Positions 36,002 to 47,913 of a stretch of DNA of 64,000 nucleotides are shown piece by piece. Source of the DNA: Notospermus geniculatus (Eukaryota > Nemertea > Pilidiophora > Heteronemertea > Lineidae); contig NMRB01001115.1 in the NCBI GenBank assembly GCA_002633025.1, forward strand, positions 5,334 through 69,333, in the 5' to 3' direction. Within the stretch, counting starts at the first letter, position 1, and each line of letters begins with the position of its first letter. The translations under genes were made by a program, and so were the position numbers. The notes beneath the pieces are model-generated. The model searched no databases, was not told the origin of the DNA, and saw only the letters and a list, made by a program, of their open reading frames with translations.

Positions 36002-37047
36002 CACTCATCCCAAAAAATAAATGGACATCAGTTTTTTCTGAATTTCTCAAAAACTAATGAAGGTTGAAATGTCTACCTGATATGTATGATAGCATATCTT
36101 CTCAGCTATTTAAAAATGTCATAAGTGAAAAAATTTACCAAATCCTGATTTTGATAGAAGCAATTTTGTAAAGTTGTGTTTTTCCCTACTTTCTTATTTT
36201 AAGTATTTCGCTGAAAAAATTGATATGACCTTGTTGCTCTTCCAAAGGGCATTCCAAATATGATTTCTTTTTCTAAAAATTCTAACAAATAATGTGTTTT
36301 TTGGCCACTTTTATTGAGATAATTTGGCCCATGCTTAGGACACCTCTGACGTAGCCCCTTTAGCCTATTGTGAGCTGTGGTTTGCCAATAAATAGGGTTG
36401 TGAATAATGACAGTTATAACCAGCACCATACCCAGAACTGAGGTTGACCAACGTAATAGATTCCTCTATACTGGACAATAGATATTGGTTTATTGTAAAA
36501 ATCGACCCACTGAACTTCATTTCAGTCAGGGTTCATTATTCGGAAAGCAGAGCAACCTACCCGCAACAATACTACTGAATTCATGTGGGCCTATGAATAA
36601 TGAGGTTCTGTTTACCAACACATTAAACGGACCTGCCCACAAATTCAATAGCCATTGCATCATCGGGAACACAGGCCTTCACGTGCCTCAGGGACTTTGT
36701 CAAAGGTGTCTCAAGCATGGGCCAAATTATCTCAATAAAAGTGGCCAAAAAACACATTATTTGTTAGAATTTTTAGAAAAAGAAATCATATTTGGAATGC
36801 CCTTTGGAAGAGCAACAAGGTCATATCAATTTTTTCAGCGAAATACTTAAAATAAGAAAGCAGGGGAAAACACAACTTTACAAAATTGCTTCCATCAAAA
36901 TCAAGATGTGGTAGATTTTGTCACTTGCGGCATTTTTGAATAGCTGAGAAGATATGCTATCATCCACATCAGGTAGACATTTCAACTTCGATTAGTTTTT
37001 GAGAAATTTGGAAAAAACTGATGTCCATTTATTTTTTGGGATGAGTG
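36002..37047. mobile_element. Long-inverted-repeat element, about 1.05 kb
   Basis: Arms of roughly 355 bp (36002-36357 and about 36690-37047) are inverted around a 330-bp loop. Ends are CACTCATCCCAAAAAATAAA, flanked by TA on both sides (36000-36001, 37048-37049), as in Tc1/mariner-type insertion. No transposase frame; the 121-residue frame 36485-36850 merely reads through loop and arm. Confidence 0.9.
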
Positions 37048-37120
37048 TACATGTACATACGCAGTGTAGATTAACAAAGGATTCGCGACCGTGAAGCCAA
37101 TGTTAACCGGGGTGTCCGTT

Positions 37121-37210
37121 ATGCCTAGGTCACATATCCACTCCGGGGCCCGTACGGCGAGTAAAAACAGACATTTTGGCCAATTTCAGCCAATTTCGTA
37201 CGGTGCCCGG
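37121..37210 (+). mobile_element. Half of an AAGCCTAGGTCAC-family MITE
   Basis: Matches the right arm of 31030-31254 (minus strand) from GCCTAGGTCACATATCCACT through GGCGAGTAAAAACAGACATT. No partner arm is seen. Confidence 0.75.
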
Positions 37211-37342
37211 CCGGTTCCCTCACGGTTGCCACGGGCACCGGACATTTTTCACCAGCCGAACGGGCGCCGCATTGATTAGCTGGCTGCTCCCAATTCTCCC
37301 GGCGTTTTCATCTGACCGGTAGGCCGTAGAAAGCCCGTAGAN

Positions 37343-38802
37343 GGCATTCCGCAAATCAGATTCTCCGGTAGGTCTTTCGGTCTGTGTTACCGCGCCTCTG
37401 ATTGGTTGAACGCTTTCCCGACGCGTTGCTTACGCGCCAGTCTGTCACCGCCTTTACGCTGACACCAGTGACACAAGCGACTGTCCAAAGTTTTCTATGG
37501 TTGAGTTGCCCATAGAGAGACAATTTTCTCGAGAAAACTGTCACGTGGAGCTGCACCTTTAGGCCCTGAAAAATAATCTATCACCGGATCAAGTTCCAGT
37601 TGATTGCAGACGATTGACCTATTTACAGACAATTGCTGAAATCGGCAACCCACATGTCGCACGATGATGTTGACAGATTCCCACGAATCATGGGGTCGTT
37701 GACGCTGTTTTGAAATTGAAATGCACATGCAAAAGCCGTTGTATCTAACTTTATGGTATGCTTTAATGTACGGTCATCTGTCATCTGTCGATGCAATGCC
37801 AGAGGCACAATAGAATACCAACTCGACCTGTGGATGAAATCGATTAAAATGAAATCAACAGGAGGTGATGACGAATGATATAAGGCCTTACCCAGCTGTT
37901 GGCGATAACGTGCCAAATAACAAAAAAATGTCGTGATATTTATAAACGAATCAATTCAGCACGAAACTAATGGGACACGCAGATGTCCATGGGCATTTAC
38001 TTAATGCTTTGTGGATTTCCGAAGCACTTTTAATACTTCTGTTATATTCCATGCACACCGTAGTTTTATCATCTAAGAAGTGAGTTCACTAAGGTGATGC
38101 AGGAACACCTACTGCCGAGGTCAGGCCTTGATCGAAGACCATTTCTAACTGACAGACTGACTATCGATGACGTTGACTCAATATAATTAGAAAAAAATAC
38201 TCCATGATCATTCCTCCCCTCGATCAATCAAATTGCCCTGCTGTCATTCACTTTTCTATATTATTGAATCTAAAGGAACCATAACGTTCCGTTCCATGAA
38301 AGATATTGGGGAGGTTTCGAAATCAAACGATAAACCAAAACTTTACGACAACGTTATTTTTCATACTACACATTAACCAGATTTTGCATTGCATTTTCGG
38401 TACAAAAATAAAGTTGTCGTTAACGTTTACGTTTATCGTTTGATTTCGAAACCTCCCTAACGACATCACATCAACGTGAACTCATCCGGTATCGAAAAAC
38501 ATTGTTTTCATAAGCAAAAAAATTAAAAATCACACGGCGACTTTTAATTGCCATAACGTTTGCTTTCGAAAGCATTATTTATTTCGTGTAATTTAGCAAA
38601 CAAAATCAACAAATATATACAATTTACAAAGTTGTACATTGTATATGTATCATTCGGAAATTGACACTGCAGTGGCATTGACAATAGAAACCCTTATTGA
38701 GAAGTCTAGGGCGCTTGAATGTGCTGTCACTCCAGTCGCCTCACAGATTCTTTGCACTCTAAACGACAGATCTTAACGGTGTTCAGAGAGAACAGCCAAA
38801 TG
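37343..38802. repeat. 1.3-1.5-kb tandem duplication, unit 1
   Basis: Direct repeat of 38808-40124. Homology begins at GGCATTCCGCAAATCAGATT, one base after the N at 37342. It is longer than unit 2 because it carries the MITE at 38306-38457. Confidence 0.95.
38306..38457. mobile_element. Intact GGGAGGTTTCG MITE with TA target duplication
   Basis: The ends GGGGAGGTTTCGAAATCAAA and GGGAGGTTTCGAAATCAAAC (minus strand) are inverted. TA flanks both sides (38304-38305, 38458-38459), and unit 2 of the duplication shows the empty site AAAGATAACGAC near 39766. This defines the 152-bp full length of the family. Confidence 0.95.
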
Positions 38803-38807
38803 GCCTA

Positions 38808-40124
38808 GGCATTCCGCAAATCAGATTCTCCGGTAGGTCTTTCGGTCTGTGTTACCGCGCCTCTGATTGGTTGAACGCTTTCCCGACGCGTTGCTTACGG
38901 GTCAGTCTGTCACCGCCTTTACGCTGACACCAGTGACACAAGCTACTGTCCAAAGTTTTCTATGGTCGAGTTGCCCATAGAGAGACAACTTTCTCGAGAA
39001 AACTCTCACGTGGAGCTGCACCTTTAGGCCCTGAAAAATAATCTATCATCGGATCAAGTTCCAGTTGATTGCAGACGATTGACCTATTTACAGACAATTG
39101 CTGAAATCGGCAACCCACATGTCGCACGATGATGTTGATAGATTCCCACGAATCATGGGGTCGTTGACGCTGTTTTGAAATTGAAATGCACATGCAAAAG
39201 CCGTTATATCTAACTTTATGGTATGCTTTAATGCATGGTCATCTGTCATCTATCGATGCAATGCCAGAGGCACAATAGAATACCAACTCGACCTGTGGAT
39301 GAAATCGATTAAAATGAAATCAACAGGAGGTGATGACGAATGATATAAGGCCTTACCCAGCTGTTGGCGATAACGTGCCAAATAACAAAAAAATGTCGTG
39401 ATATTTATAAACGAATCAATTCAGCACGAAATTAATGCGACACGCAGATGTCCATAGGCATTTACTTAATGCTTTGTGGATTTCCGAAGCACTTTTACTT
39501 CTGTTATATTCCATGCACACTATAGTTTTATCATCTAAGAAGTGAGTTCACTAAGGTGAAGCACGAACACCAACTGCCGAGGTCAGGTCTTGATCGAAGA
39601 CCATTTCTAACTGACAGACTGACTATCGATGACGTCGACTCAATATAATTTTAGAAAAAAATACTCCATGATCATTCCTCCCCTCGATCAATCAAATTGC
39701 CCTGCTGTCATTCACTTTTCTATATTATTGAATCTAAAGGAACCATAACGTTCCGTTCCATGAAAGATAACGACATCACATCAACGTGAACTCATCCGGT
39801 ATCGAAAAACATTGTTTTCATAAGCAAGAAAATTAAAAATCACACGACGACTTTTAATTGCCATAACGTTTGCTTTCGAAAGCATTATTTATTTCGTGTA
39901 ATTTAGCAATCAAAATCAACAAATATATACAATTTACAAAGTTGTACATTGTATATGTATCATTCGGAAATTGACACTGCAGTGGCATTGACAATAGAAA
40001 CCCTTATTGAGAACGTATCATCAGATGTCTAGGGCGCTTGAATGTGCTGTCACTCCAGTCGCCTCACAGATTCTTTGCACTCTAAACGACAGATCTTAAC
40101 GGTGTTCAGAGAGAACAGCCAAAT
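38808..40124. repeat. 1.3-1.5-kb tandem duplication, unit 2
   Basis: Direct copy of 37343-38802 without the MITE. Its last 32 bp, single-copy in unit 1, are expanded to nine copies here (40093-40380). Confidence 0.95.
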
Positions 40125-40380
40125 GTCTTAACGGTGTTCAGAGAGAACAGCCAAATGTCTTAACGGTGTTCAGAGAGAACAGCCAAGTGTCTTAACGGTG
40201 TTCAGAGAGAACAGCCAAATGTCTTAACGGTGTTCAGAGAGAACAGCCAAATGTCTTAACGGTGTTCAGAGAGAACAGCCAAATGTCTTAACGGTGTTCA
40301 GAGGAACAGTCAAATGTCTTAACGGTGTTCAGAGAGAACAGCCAAATGTCTTAACGGTGTTCAGAGAGAACAGCCAAATG
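40093..40380. repeat. 32-bp minisatellite, nine units
   Basis: Nine tandem copies of CTTAACGGTGTTCAGAGAGA plus ACAGCCAAATGT; the seventh has a 1-bp deletion and one substitution. Unit 1 of the surrounding duplication has just one copy (38772-38802). Confidence 0.95.
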
Positions 40381-40555
40381 AACTGCCTTTGCATTGGCTT
40401 TTTGCAAACATTTACCCTGTGAAAGCATTATGAAATCTTCACATGATGTTTCTACTCCAATAAAACATGACTATTTTCTCGTCTCCTTTTCAAAGCCTAC
40501 CAAAGGAGAAGGTCTCGGAATGGAAGTCAATACAAAGCCAATGCATTGACAACGG

Positions 40556-40705
40556 TTGTGGTCAGGGCATGGAGGTATTTAATACCTCATGGTCAGGGTT
40601 ATCAGCGACATAATCCTTCACAAAGGCTTTAAAATCCACTAGAACCACAGCACCCGGTCTTTGATTATAGGGGGACTTTCTCCACGTTCACACCGCCTTT
40701 AATCT
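40556..40705 (-). repeat. Dispersed repeat (GTGAAGGATTATGTCGCT family)
   Basis: On the minus strand it contains GTGAAGGATTATGTCGCTGA and a GAGGTATTAAATACCTC hairpin. Relatives lie at 42112-42243, 49476-49537 and 54024-54150. Confidence 0.75.
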
Positions 40706-41246
40706 TTGGAATGCATTGTCCTGTAGATTTTAGAATTTAGGCCTACTTTGTGGCTGGACATCCTAGTTTTTTATTCACGGTTTTCTCAAAAATTTAAGTC
40801 AGAACTTCATGATTTGAAAATTATCATCTGAGTGCACATACTGTAAAACAGTCAGCCTTGTGTCGTTACACACTGGGGGTGTCAGTGTCAGCTAATTGTT
40901 ACAACCATCAATGATTGCACAGTAATGATACAACAATATTTATCCTTCTCGTTGTACATTTATGTATTGGACTCATGTACATTCAATTACATCGAACCCA
41001 TGGTGCTGAGAAATGACGCCAGTGGGTGGGTATATACATCGATCATCGTATACGCAAGGACTCGATAATTGTTACAGAGCCCATGAAAACTATATGGTAG
41101 GTCATTGGGATGCAGCGCTGGAGAAGGCCATCGGAACGTTGATATTTTCTCAACTGCATCTGCGGCCCTATCGGTTCTCGCAACATTTGGTGCGGGACAG
41201 ATGCAAACGTGTTCTTCACGTCTCGCGCGATTTCTCGAGACAGTCA

Positions 41247-41361
41247 GGGGCCATATTCATAAAACCTTGCCGGCGTAGTTGGTTGCTAGTTGTGTACATT
41301 GGCCTGTACAAACTGAGCACTTTAGCAAGTAACTAGGCCTAGCAAGGTTTTATGAATATGG
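41247..41361. mobile_element. CCATATTCATAAAAC hairpin element
   Basis: The ends GGGGCCATATTCATAAAACC and ATCCATATTCATAAAACCTT (minus strand) are inverted. A second TATTCATAAAACC terminus follows at about 41379-41397. In unit 2 the element is shortened to 42799-42851. Confidence 0.8.
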
Positions 41362-42111
41362 ATATTCGTAGCCTAGCAAGGTTTTATGAATATGAATATT
41401 CCCCAGAACTTTTTCAAAACCTCTCAAACTAATGCTCAGTGCCCTTCTTAGAGCTCTGTGAAATTTCATTAAAATTTCCTTGGGTGGATATTGCGGTGCG
41501 GTTCGACTTCAACTGTACACAAACTGTGCAAGCAATGCATTACCGATTTTAATATTGCATAGTCCCCCCCCCCACAGCTTGGCAATACTTTCGTCGAGTA
41601 GGTCTAAATTAGTTTGTTGGATTCTGATACTTGCTCTTTTCCAGCTGGCGACAAAAACGCTTGCGTCACATGAGGTGGAGTGGTGGGGGCGTAGACTAAC
41701 TGTAATACAGTAGTGTGTGGTCCACTTAATATAAAGGGGGAGAAACATTATGTATGACACAGCCTCTACGTCTCCCGTCCGGATCAGGTCACTTTAAGTC
41801 GAAACTGGAAACGCTGGCCCCTGTATCGTATTCCCTAGAATAATACAGGCCGGAGCGGTAATGCCTTCCGCATCCGTGGGTCGGTTACCAATAATCTTCC
41901 TTATGATCATACATTGACCTTCTTCTTCATCACAACAAATGGACGGACATTCATTTGTCTGTTTGTACATCGCTTGATTNTTCCACTCCAATAAAACATG
42001 ACTATTTTCTCGTCTCCTTTTCAACTCTTGCGCACACTAGGCCTACCAACGGAGAAGGTCAAGGAATGGAAGTCCTCAACACAAAGCCAATGCATTGACA
42101 ACGGTTGTGGT

Positions 42112-42243
42112 CAGGGCATGGAGGTATTTAATACCTCATGGTCAGGGTTATTAGCAACATAATCCTTCACAAAGGCTTAATCCACTAGGACCATAGCACC
42201 CGGACTTTGATTTTAGGGGGCTTCCTCCGCGTTCATACACCGG
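42112..42243 (-). repeat. Dispersed repeat (GTGAAGGATTATGTCGCT family)
   Basis: Counterpart of 40556-40705 in unit 2, with small substitutions. Confidence 0.75.
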
Positions 42244-42798
42244 CTTTAATTTTTGGAATGCATTGTCCTAGATTTTGGTATTTACTTTCATCATCATCAT
42301 CATCATCATAGTTTTTCACGTTTTTCTCAAAAATTTAAGTCAGAACTTCATGACGTGAGAATCATCATCTGAGTGCACATGCTGTAACAAACAGTCAGCC
42401 TTGTGTCGTTACACACTGGGGGTGTCAGTGTCAGCTAATTGTTACAACCATCAATGATTGCACAGTAATGATACAACAATTTATCCTTCTCGTTGTACAT
42501 TTATGTATTGCACTCATGTACATTCAATTACATCGAACCCATGGTGCTGAGAAATGACGCCAGTGGGTGGGTATATACATCGATCATCGTCTACGCAAGG
42601 ACTCGATAATTGTTACAGAGCCCATGAAAACTATATGGTAGGTCATTGGGATGCAGCGCTGGAGAAGGCCATCGGAACGTTGATATTTTCTCAACTGCAT
42701 CTGCGGCCCTATCGGTTCTCGTCCAATCAGACGCAACATTTGGTGCGGGACAGATGCAAACGTGTTCTTCACGTCTCGCGCGATTTCTCGAAACAGTC

Positions 42799-42851
42799 AG
42801 GGGCCATATTCATAAAACCTTATTCCTAGCCTAGCAAGGTTTTATGAATAT
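42799..42851. mobile_element. CCATATTCATAAAAC hairpin element, short form
   Basis: GGGGCCATATTCATAAAACC is followed after about 18 bp by its complement. Counterpart of 41247-41361 with the interior deleted. Confidence 0.75.
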
Positions 42852-43440
42852 GAATATTCCCCAGAACTTTTTCAAAACCTCTCCAACTAATGCTCAGTGC
42901 CCTTCTTAGAGCTCTGTGAAATTTCATTAAAATTTCCTTGGGTGGATATTGCGGTGCGGTTCGACTTCAACTGTACACAAACTGTGCAAGCAATGCATTA
43001 CCGATTTTAATATTGCATAGTCCCCCCCCCCCACAGCTTGGCAATACTTTCGTCGAGTAGGTCTAAATTAGTTTGTTGGATTCTGATACTTGCTCTTTTC
43101 CAGCTGGCGACAAAAACGCTTGCGTCACATGAGGTGGAGTGGTGGGGGCGTAGACTAACTGTAATACAGTAGTGTGTGGTCCACTTAATATAAAGGTGGA
43201 GAAACATTATGTATGACACAGCCTCTCTACGTCTCCCGTCCGGATCAGGTCACTTTAAGTCGAAACTGGAAACGCTGGCCCCTGTATCGTATTCCCTAGA
43301 ATAATACAGGCCGGAGCGGTAATGCCTTCCGCATCCGTGGGTCGGTTACCAATAATCTTCCTTATGATCATACATTGACCTTCTTCTTCATCACAACAAA
43401 TGGATGGACATTCATTTGTCTGTTTGTACATCGCTTGATT

Positions 43441-44410
43441 CTGATTTGGGAGACACTTTTCTTGTGGTTTATCGCCGGGACGCCGACATATCAATAGCAA
43501 AGTGATTTTTTTCGTATTAGCGTTTTCTGAATTTCGCCGCGATGTACTGTGAAATACATGTGGGCTGGATGCATTCAGTTTTTCAAAATGGCCGCCATGC
43601 CGCCATATTGAAATACGAACTGCGACTTTGTGAAACGTAAAACGTTATATTCTATATCGCAGTAGCCTTTATGGCCTCGAACAACACTTTCAAAGCATCA
43701 CTCCATCATTCAACAGTGCAAGTATTTTTTGCCTCATGCTTTTGTTCTATAGCTATAATAACACTCAAACAATAACCGTGATTAATTCGGGGCTACTCGA
43801 GGAAGTGACATGAGCGATAGAAGAAACACACTCAATGGTATATCACGAGAGCCCAGCTTGAAAAACTAAACGCCACATTTCGTTGCTAAAACCGAAATAC
43901 TCTCATGTAGATACCAACTCTTGAAATGCAAAGAAACCACGCATACGTGTACTTAACGTAATCATAAACTAGTACTTGTGCCGTAATGGCATCCTGACAA
44001 TAATTACGGTCGATTTGACTTATGTATTTTGCCCAATGGAATTGTGTTCTCACATTCTGTGCGGAATCATACACTTATATGAAGAGGTGCTTGACTTGCC
44101 TCGCTCATTAACGGGTCATCTGAATGAAATGGCCTACTCTGACTATGACGAGTTCTGATACTTGACTAGATGCGTTGTCGTCATAATATGAGGAGATTCT
44201 AGAAAGCTCTTGCTCGTGGTGAATCCTCTTTAGCGTTGAAAGAATGCAAGTGTCGTTTTTTTTTGCTGGCGCAAAAACTGTACTTCATCTGTTTGTCAGG
44301 GAAGATCGGAAGTATGAAAAGGAATAGAACGGAAAGTAATGAAAACGTGCCGATTGACGGACGGACATCGGGCGTGCGGACTATAGTCGTTGTAGGCCCA
44401 CTGTCAGCCT
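43441..44410. other. No recognisable gene or repeat
   Basis: Only short frames (62-84 codons). No terminal inverted or tandem repeats noticed. Confidence 0.5.
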
Positions 44411-44935
44411 GTTGCCAAGTTCCAAGCGGAAATTGTGTAGCAACGGCTATCAAGTTCCAGACAGAGTGTGCCTAGCGACGGCTGTCAAGTTCCATGTAGA
44501 GTGTGTCTAACGACGGCTGCAGAGTGTGTGTCGCAACGGCTGTCAAGTTCCAGGCAGAGTTTGTGTGAAACGAAGGCTGTCAAGTTCCAGAACAGAGTTT
44601 GAGTAACGTTGGCTGTCAAGCTCTGGCCGAGTGTGTTACGACGGCTCACCAGTTCCAGGCAGAGTTTGTGTAGCGACGGCTGTCAAGTTCCAGGCAGAGT
44701 ATCTGTACGGCTGTCAAGTTCTAGGCAGAGTTTGTGTACGGCTGTCAAGTTCTAGGCAGAGGTTGTGTACGGCTGTCAAGTAAAGTTCTAGGCACAGTTT
44801 GTGTACGGCTGTCAAGTTCTAGGCAGAGTTTGTGTACAGCTGTCAAGTTCTAGGCAGAGTTTGTGTACGGCTGTCAAGTTCTAGGCAGAGTATGTAACGA
44901 TGGCTGTCATAGTTCAGGCAGAGTTTCTGTGACGA
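44411..44935. repeat. Minisatellite with two unit lengths, about 16 units
   Basis: Units centre on GGCTGTCAAGTTCCAGGCAG. The 5' units are long and variable (about 36-38 bp, TTCCAGG type). From about 44700 the units are shorter and more uniform (about 31 bp, TTCTAGG type). One 3' unit has a 5-bp internal repeat (CAAGTAAAGTTCT). Confidence 0.85.
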
Positions 44936-45613
44936 CCTGGCTATTCAAGCTCAGCGGGCGTCGTTGTCTTCAGTTCCTTGACTTAAAACATGCCCATGCT
45001 CAATGGAAAGCAAGGCGTNCATGCCAATCATTGCGTATCTTGCGTGCTCCCGCAACCCGATCCAAATTTTTCCTATCGATGCCAAAATCACCTGCCCAGC
45101 GGTGTACACCATGTGTCAAACATCGTCCAACATCGCCTTGTACACGGTTGAATAAAGAATTACTGTCCGACATGTTCGTATTGAAAGAGCCGTTATCATC
45201 AGTTTGGCAACATCACCCGACAAATGTTTGCCTCTCTCTGACACGTGCCTGTAGATAGATATCTGTATGATGTACGTTCCGTTAGCAACAGTTCTACCTA
45301 CAAGGTAAGTTATGTATGGAGAGAGTTCTTAAATATGTACGTTTGCAATGTGAAACCACACTTGACATTGCGAATACGTCAAGACAATAGACACTCAACA
45401 AACAACGCATGTACATGTATCTATCATAAATTCCCAACTTGGTAAAACTTGATCTTTCAGTTGACGTACAAGCCATGATTCATGTTGTTATATCCAACCT
45501 GTAGTATTAATTAAAAGTTAATGTCCGCGATGTTTTCTGTTCTGGTAAAACAACTATTGGACGGATTTAATGCAGTTGGTTTTTATTTGACCTAATTTTA
45601 CAGACAAAAATGT
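44936..45613. other. No recognisable gene
   Basis: Contains a single N at 45019. A 131-codon frame (44863-45258) begins in the minisatellite and crosses the N; no domain recognised. Confidence 0.5.
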
Positions 45614-45850
45614 TGATCACAGGGTTTGACATAAGCCAAGGCCATTTTCCAAAACACCCTTGCTGGCCCTAAAGTGATTGTTGTCCAAGGTCATGGATGG
45701 TCAATTTCAGCTAGACCCAGTTTATTATCACATTAATCAAATGAAGGCACACAATAGGCCAAGGGTCAGCCAGCCATGGCCCTAAACACTTTAGAGGGCC
45801 AGCAAGGGTGTTTTGGAAAATGGCCTTGGCTTATGTCAAACCCTGTGATC
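45614..45850. mobile_element. Palindromic MITE, GATCACAGGGTTTGAC ends
   Basis: Perfect ends GATCACAGGGTTTGACATAA in inverted orientation. Arms of about 60 bp continue with GCCAAGGCCATTTTCC and CACCCTTGCTGGCCCT around a 110-bp loop. Confidence 0.9.
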
Positions 45851-46918
45851 AGGTTTTAGAGCGCGGTTAATTACGGGACAAACCTTTCCTAGTGCAGTGC
45901 CATATTATTTTAATGTAACTTTGTGCGTAGATTTTGGATATTCTCTGCCCTGCAATCGTTATATGTGGATCAGTTGCTAAAAGAGTTTCAAGGTACGTTT
46001 TTACATTGTCCAACCCTCTTTCAGCGTAGTTTCGTTCCGAAACGTCAAAATTTTTGCGCACCAAATGTCAGAATAGAAAATTTTTCATTCTTAGGCATAC
46101 CATAAGCAAATGGGCCTCAATGAAGGAACATTTTTATTACTGGATGGATTTTGGTGAAACTTGGACACATAACTGCTGTTGAAATAAGATTACATAAAAA
46201 CCAAAATTCGTTGAAATCTGTCGAGTAGTTTCTGCTCCAGAGGCCAAAGCGTCTGGACATAACTTTAAAATGGACCGTATAGTATTTCTTATTCATGCTA
46301 AAACGATCTAATAAGCAGGTGCAGCGTTTACTGTAGTTACGGCACCTTTATTAACCTTTCTGACATATTAATTTATAAGCTCACGCTAAGGATTTTGATC
46401 TGCTAGGCTGCACTCGATTAATTTCTGGTTCATAATTTTTTTGCGTCCGTTGAATTGAGTTTCCAATACGCTACGAGCAAACGGTAACGTAGCCGCATTC
46501 AACTCTCTGATTAATCGGACGTGCCAGTTATGACAGTTAGCTACGTCAAATCACTTTTCCGTATCGCTTCTACAATAAAACTGCAACCGTCCATGATGAC
46601 CGCATATTGCCAATTTGACAGTACAAAAACACTGGTTAGTTTTTATCAAAACCATCTAAAATGTAGTTTTAGTTTTGAAAGAATGTGACTGTCATAGGAT
46701 ATATTTTTCAATGAGTTTGTTGATGGATTGATCAGAAAAAACACGTCTGCTCACCGGATGTCTCGCGTATAGCCACAGTCTCGCGTATAGCCCCAGTGCA
46801 GCCTAGAATCGCTGGACATGTCAAGTAACTGTTTCATGCTCCAGTACTGTTGACCGTCACCGCGGGGTACGCGTGAGATTACTGTACATGTAAAAATGAC
46901 CTGGTAAACTCCGTTCGA
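45851..46918. other. No recognisable gene
   Basis: AT-rich unique sequence. Two copies of TCTCGCGTATAGCC lie at about 46761-46795. No frame above 65 codons. Confidence 0.5.
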
Positions 46919-47075
46919 CTAAAGCGGCGAATCCACTGTCGCGATTTGTGCTTGAGACGGGGTTGCGTTCCCTTGCGATCGCCTTATATGGCAATCGGAA
47001 GTCCTTTTAAGGTAACCGCAAGGGAACGCAACCCCGTCTCAAGGCAAGATCGCGACAGTGGATCACCCGCTTTAG
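46919..47075. mobile_element. Palindromic MITE, CTAAAGCGG ends
   Basis: Arms of about 63 bp share ATCCACTGTCGCGAT and TTGAGACGGGGTTGCGTTCC. Loop of about 30 bp. No intact target duplication seen. Confidence 0.85.
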
Positions 47076-47097
47076 AATACAGTGACCGTCCCATGTA

Positions 47098-47165
47098 GCA
47101 CGATGGCGAAGTGGTTTGAGCATCGCCGGATTGGTCACGGATTCGATTCCTCCGAATCGCCACTT
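47098..47165 (+). mobile_element. tRNA-derived SINE head
   Basis: A box TGGCGAAGTGG (47104-47114) and B box GGATTCGATTCC (47139-47150). The cloverleaf is degenerate (T-stem mismatch, no convincing acceptor stem), so a SINE is likelier than a working tRNA gene. The A box matches the SINE fragment at 3122-3172 exactly. A body may extend to about 47240. Confidence 0.7.
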
Positions 47166-47913
47166 TGTATTAAGAAGTCTGAAAGGGTCAAGTGAGCGCT
47201 GAACGAGCTGCTCCTTGAGTTCCCCTGGATGGTTTCTTGAGAGACTGAGGCAATGATACGAGGTGCTTCGAGACGGTATTACGTGGAAACCGCAATATTC
47301 ATATCATATAGGAAGCTGGGTTTTATTAAGGTTCATCCATTTCCCCGTACGAGATAGAGCGTTGGCAAAACTGCATGAGGTAATAAACAGAAGGAGAGCG
47401 TGTAAGCTACTCTCCATGATTTTAATTTTCTTCTTACCAAGATGCAACCGGACATCAGGCGCCGCGAAAAAAATGCCGAACCTCCATCAGCAGCATGGCC
47501 AATTCTTGGTGGATTGCACAAATGCATTCCTCGAGAAGACGTGTAGCGTTATTGCTATCGATCCTGTGCCTTGCTTACCACGTTTCGCCTGAGATCCCCG
47601 CACTGAATGTACCCTGACTAGAATTCTCATTTTATTGGTCGCATCATTGGTAACCAAAAACAAATAGAAGTAGTTGCAGGGACCAAGCTTTGACGGTGTG
47701 AAAGGAATTGGAGTCTTAGGAATGCAGGTCCCAGTTATAATAGTCTGCTTTATTTGTGAGATTACACAATGTATAATTGGAATGGTCATGGTCTCTTCAG
47801 CCATTGTGACACTGGCTGTGTTGCACAACAGCCACCCAATACCCTGTTGTCACTGGCTGTGGCCTCACCTCTTGTTAACTGGGGATCCTAGCTACGATAG
47901 AGGGCAGCTTAAA
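47166..47913. other. No recognisable gene
   Basis: Frames 47263-47592 (plus) and 47487-47828 (minus) overlap; neither shows a known domain. Confidence 0.5.

Larger units (their letters stand above)
40449..41979. repeat. 1.5-kb tandem duplication, unit 1
   Basis: Direct repeat of 41981-43440. It ends at GTACATCGCTTGATT, immediately followed by a single N (41980). No recognisable gene. The frames 41013-41336 and 41480-41713 recur in unit 2 with frame changes. Confidence 0.95.
41981..43440. repeat. 1.5-kb tandem duplication, unit 2
   Basis: Direct copy of 40449-41979 that starts exactly after the N at 41980. Differences include a (CAT)n run at about 42286-42309, a 1-bp longer C run near 43021 and a shortened hairpin element. 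Confidence 0.95.

Noticed and set aside
40093-40380. CRISPR array
   Set aside because: The 32-bp repeats are head to tail with no unique spacers, in a eukaryotic context.
47098-47165. tRNA gene
   Set aside because: A and B boxes are present, but the T stem is mismatched, there is no convincing acceptor stem, and related heads occur elsewhere as SINE pieces.
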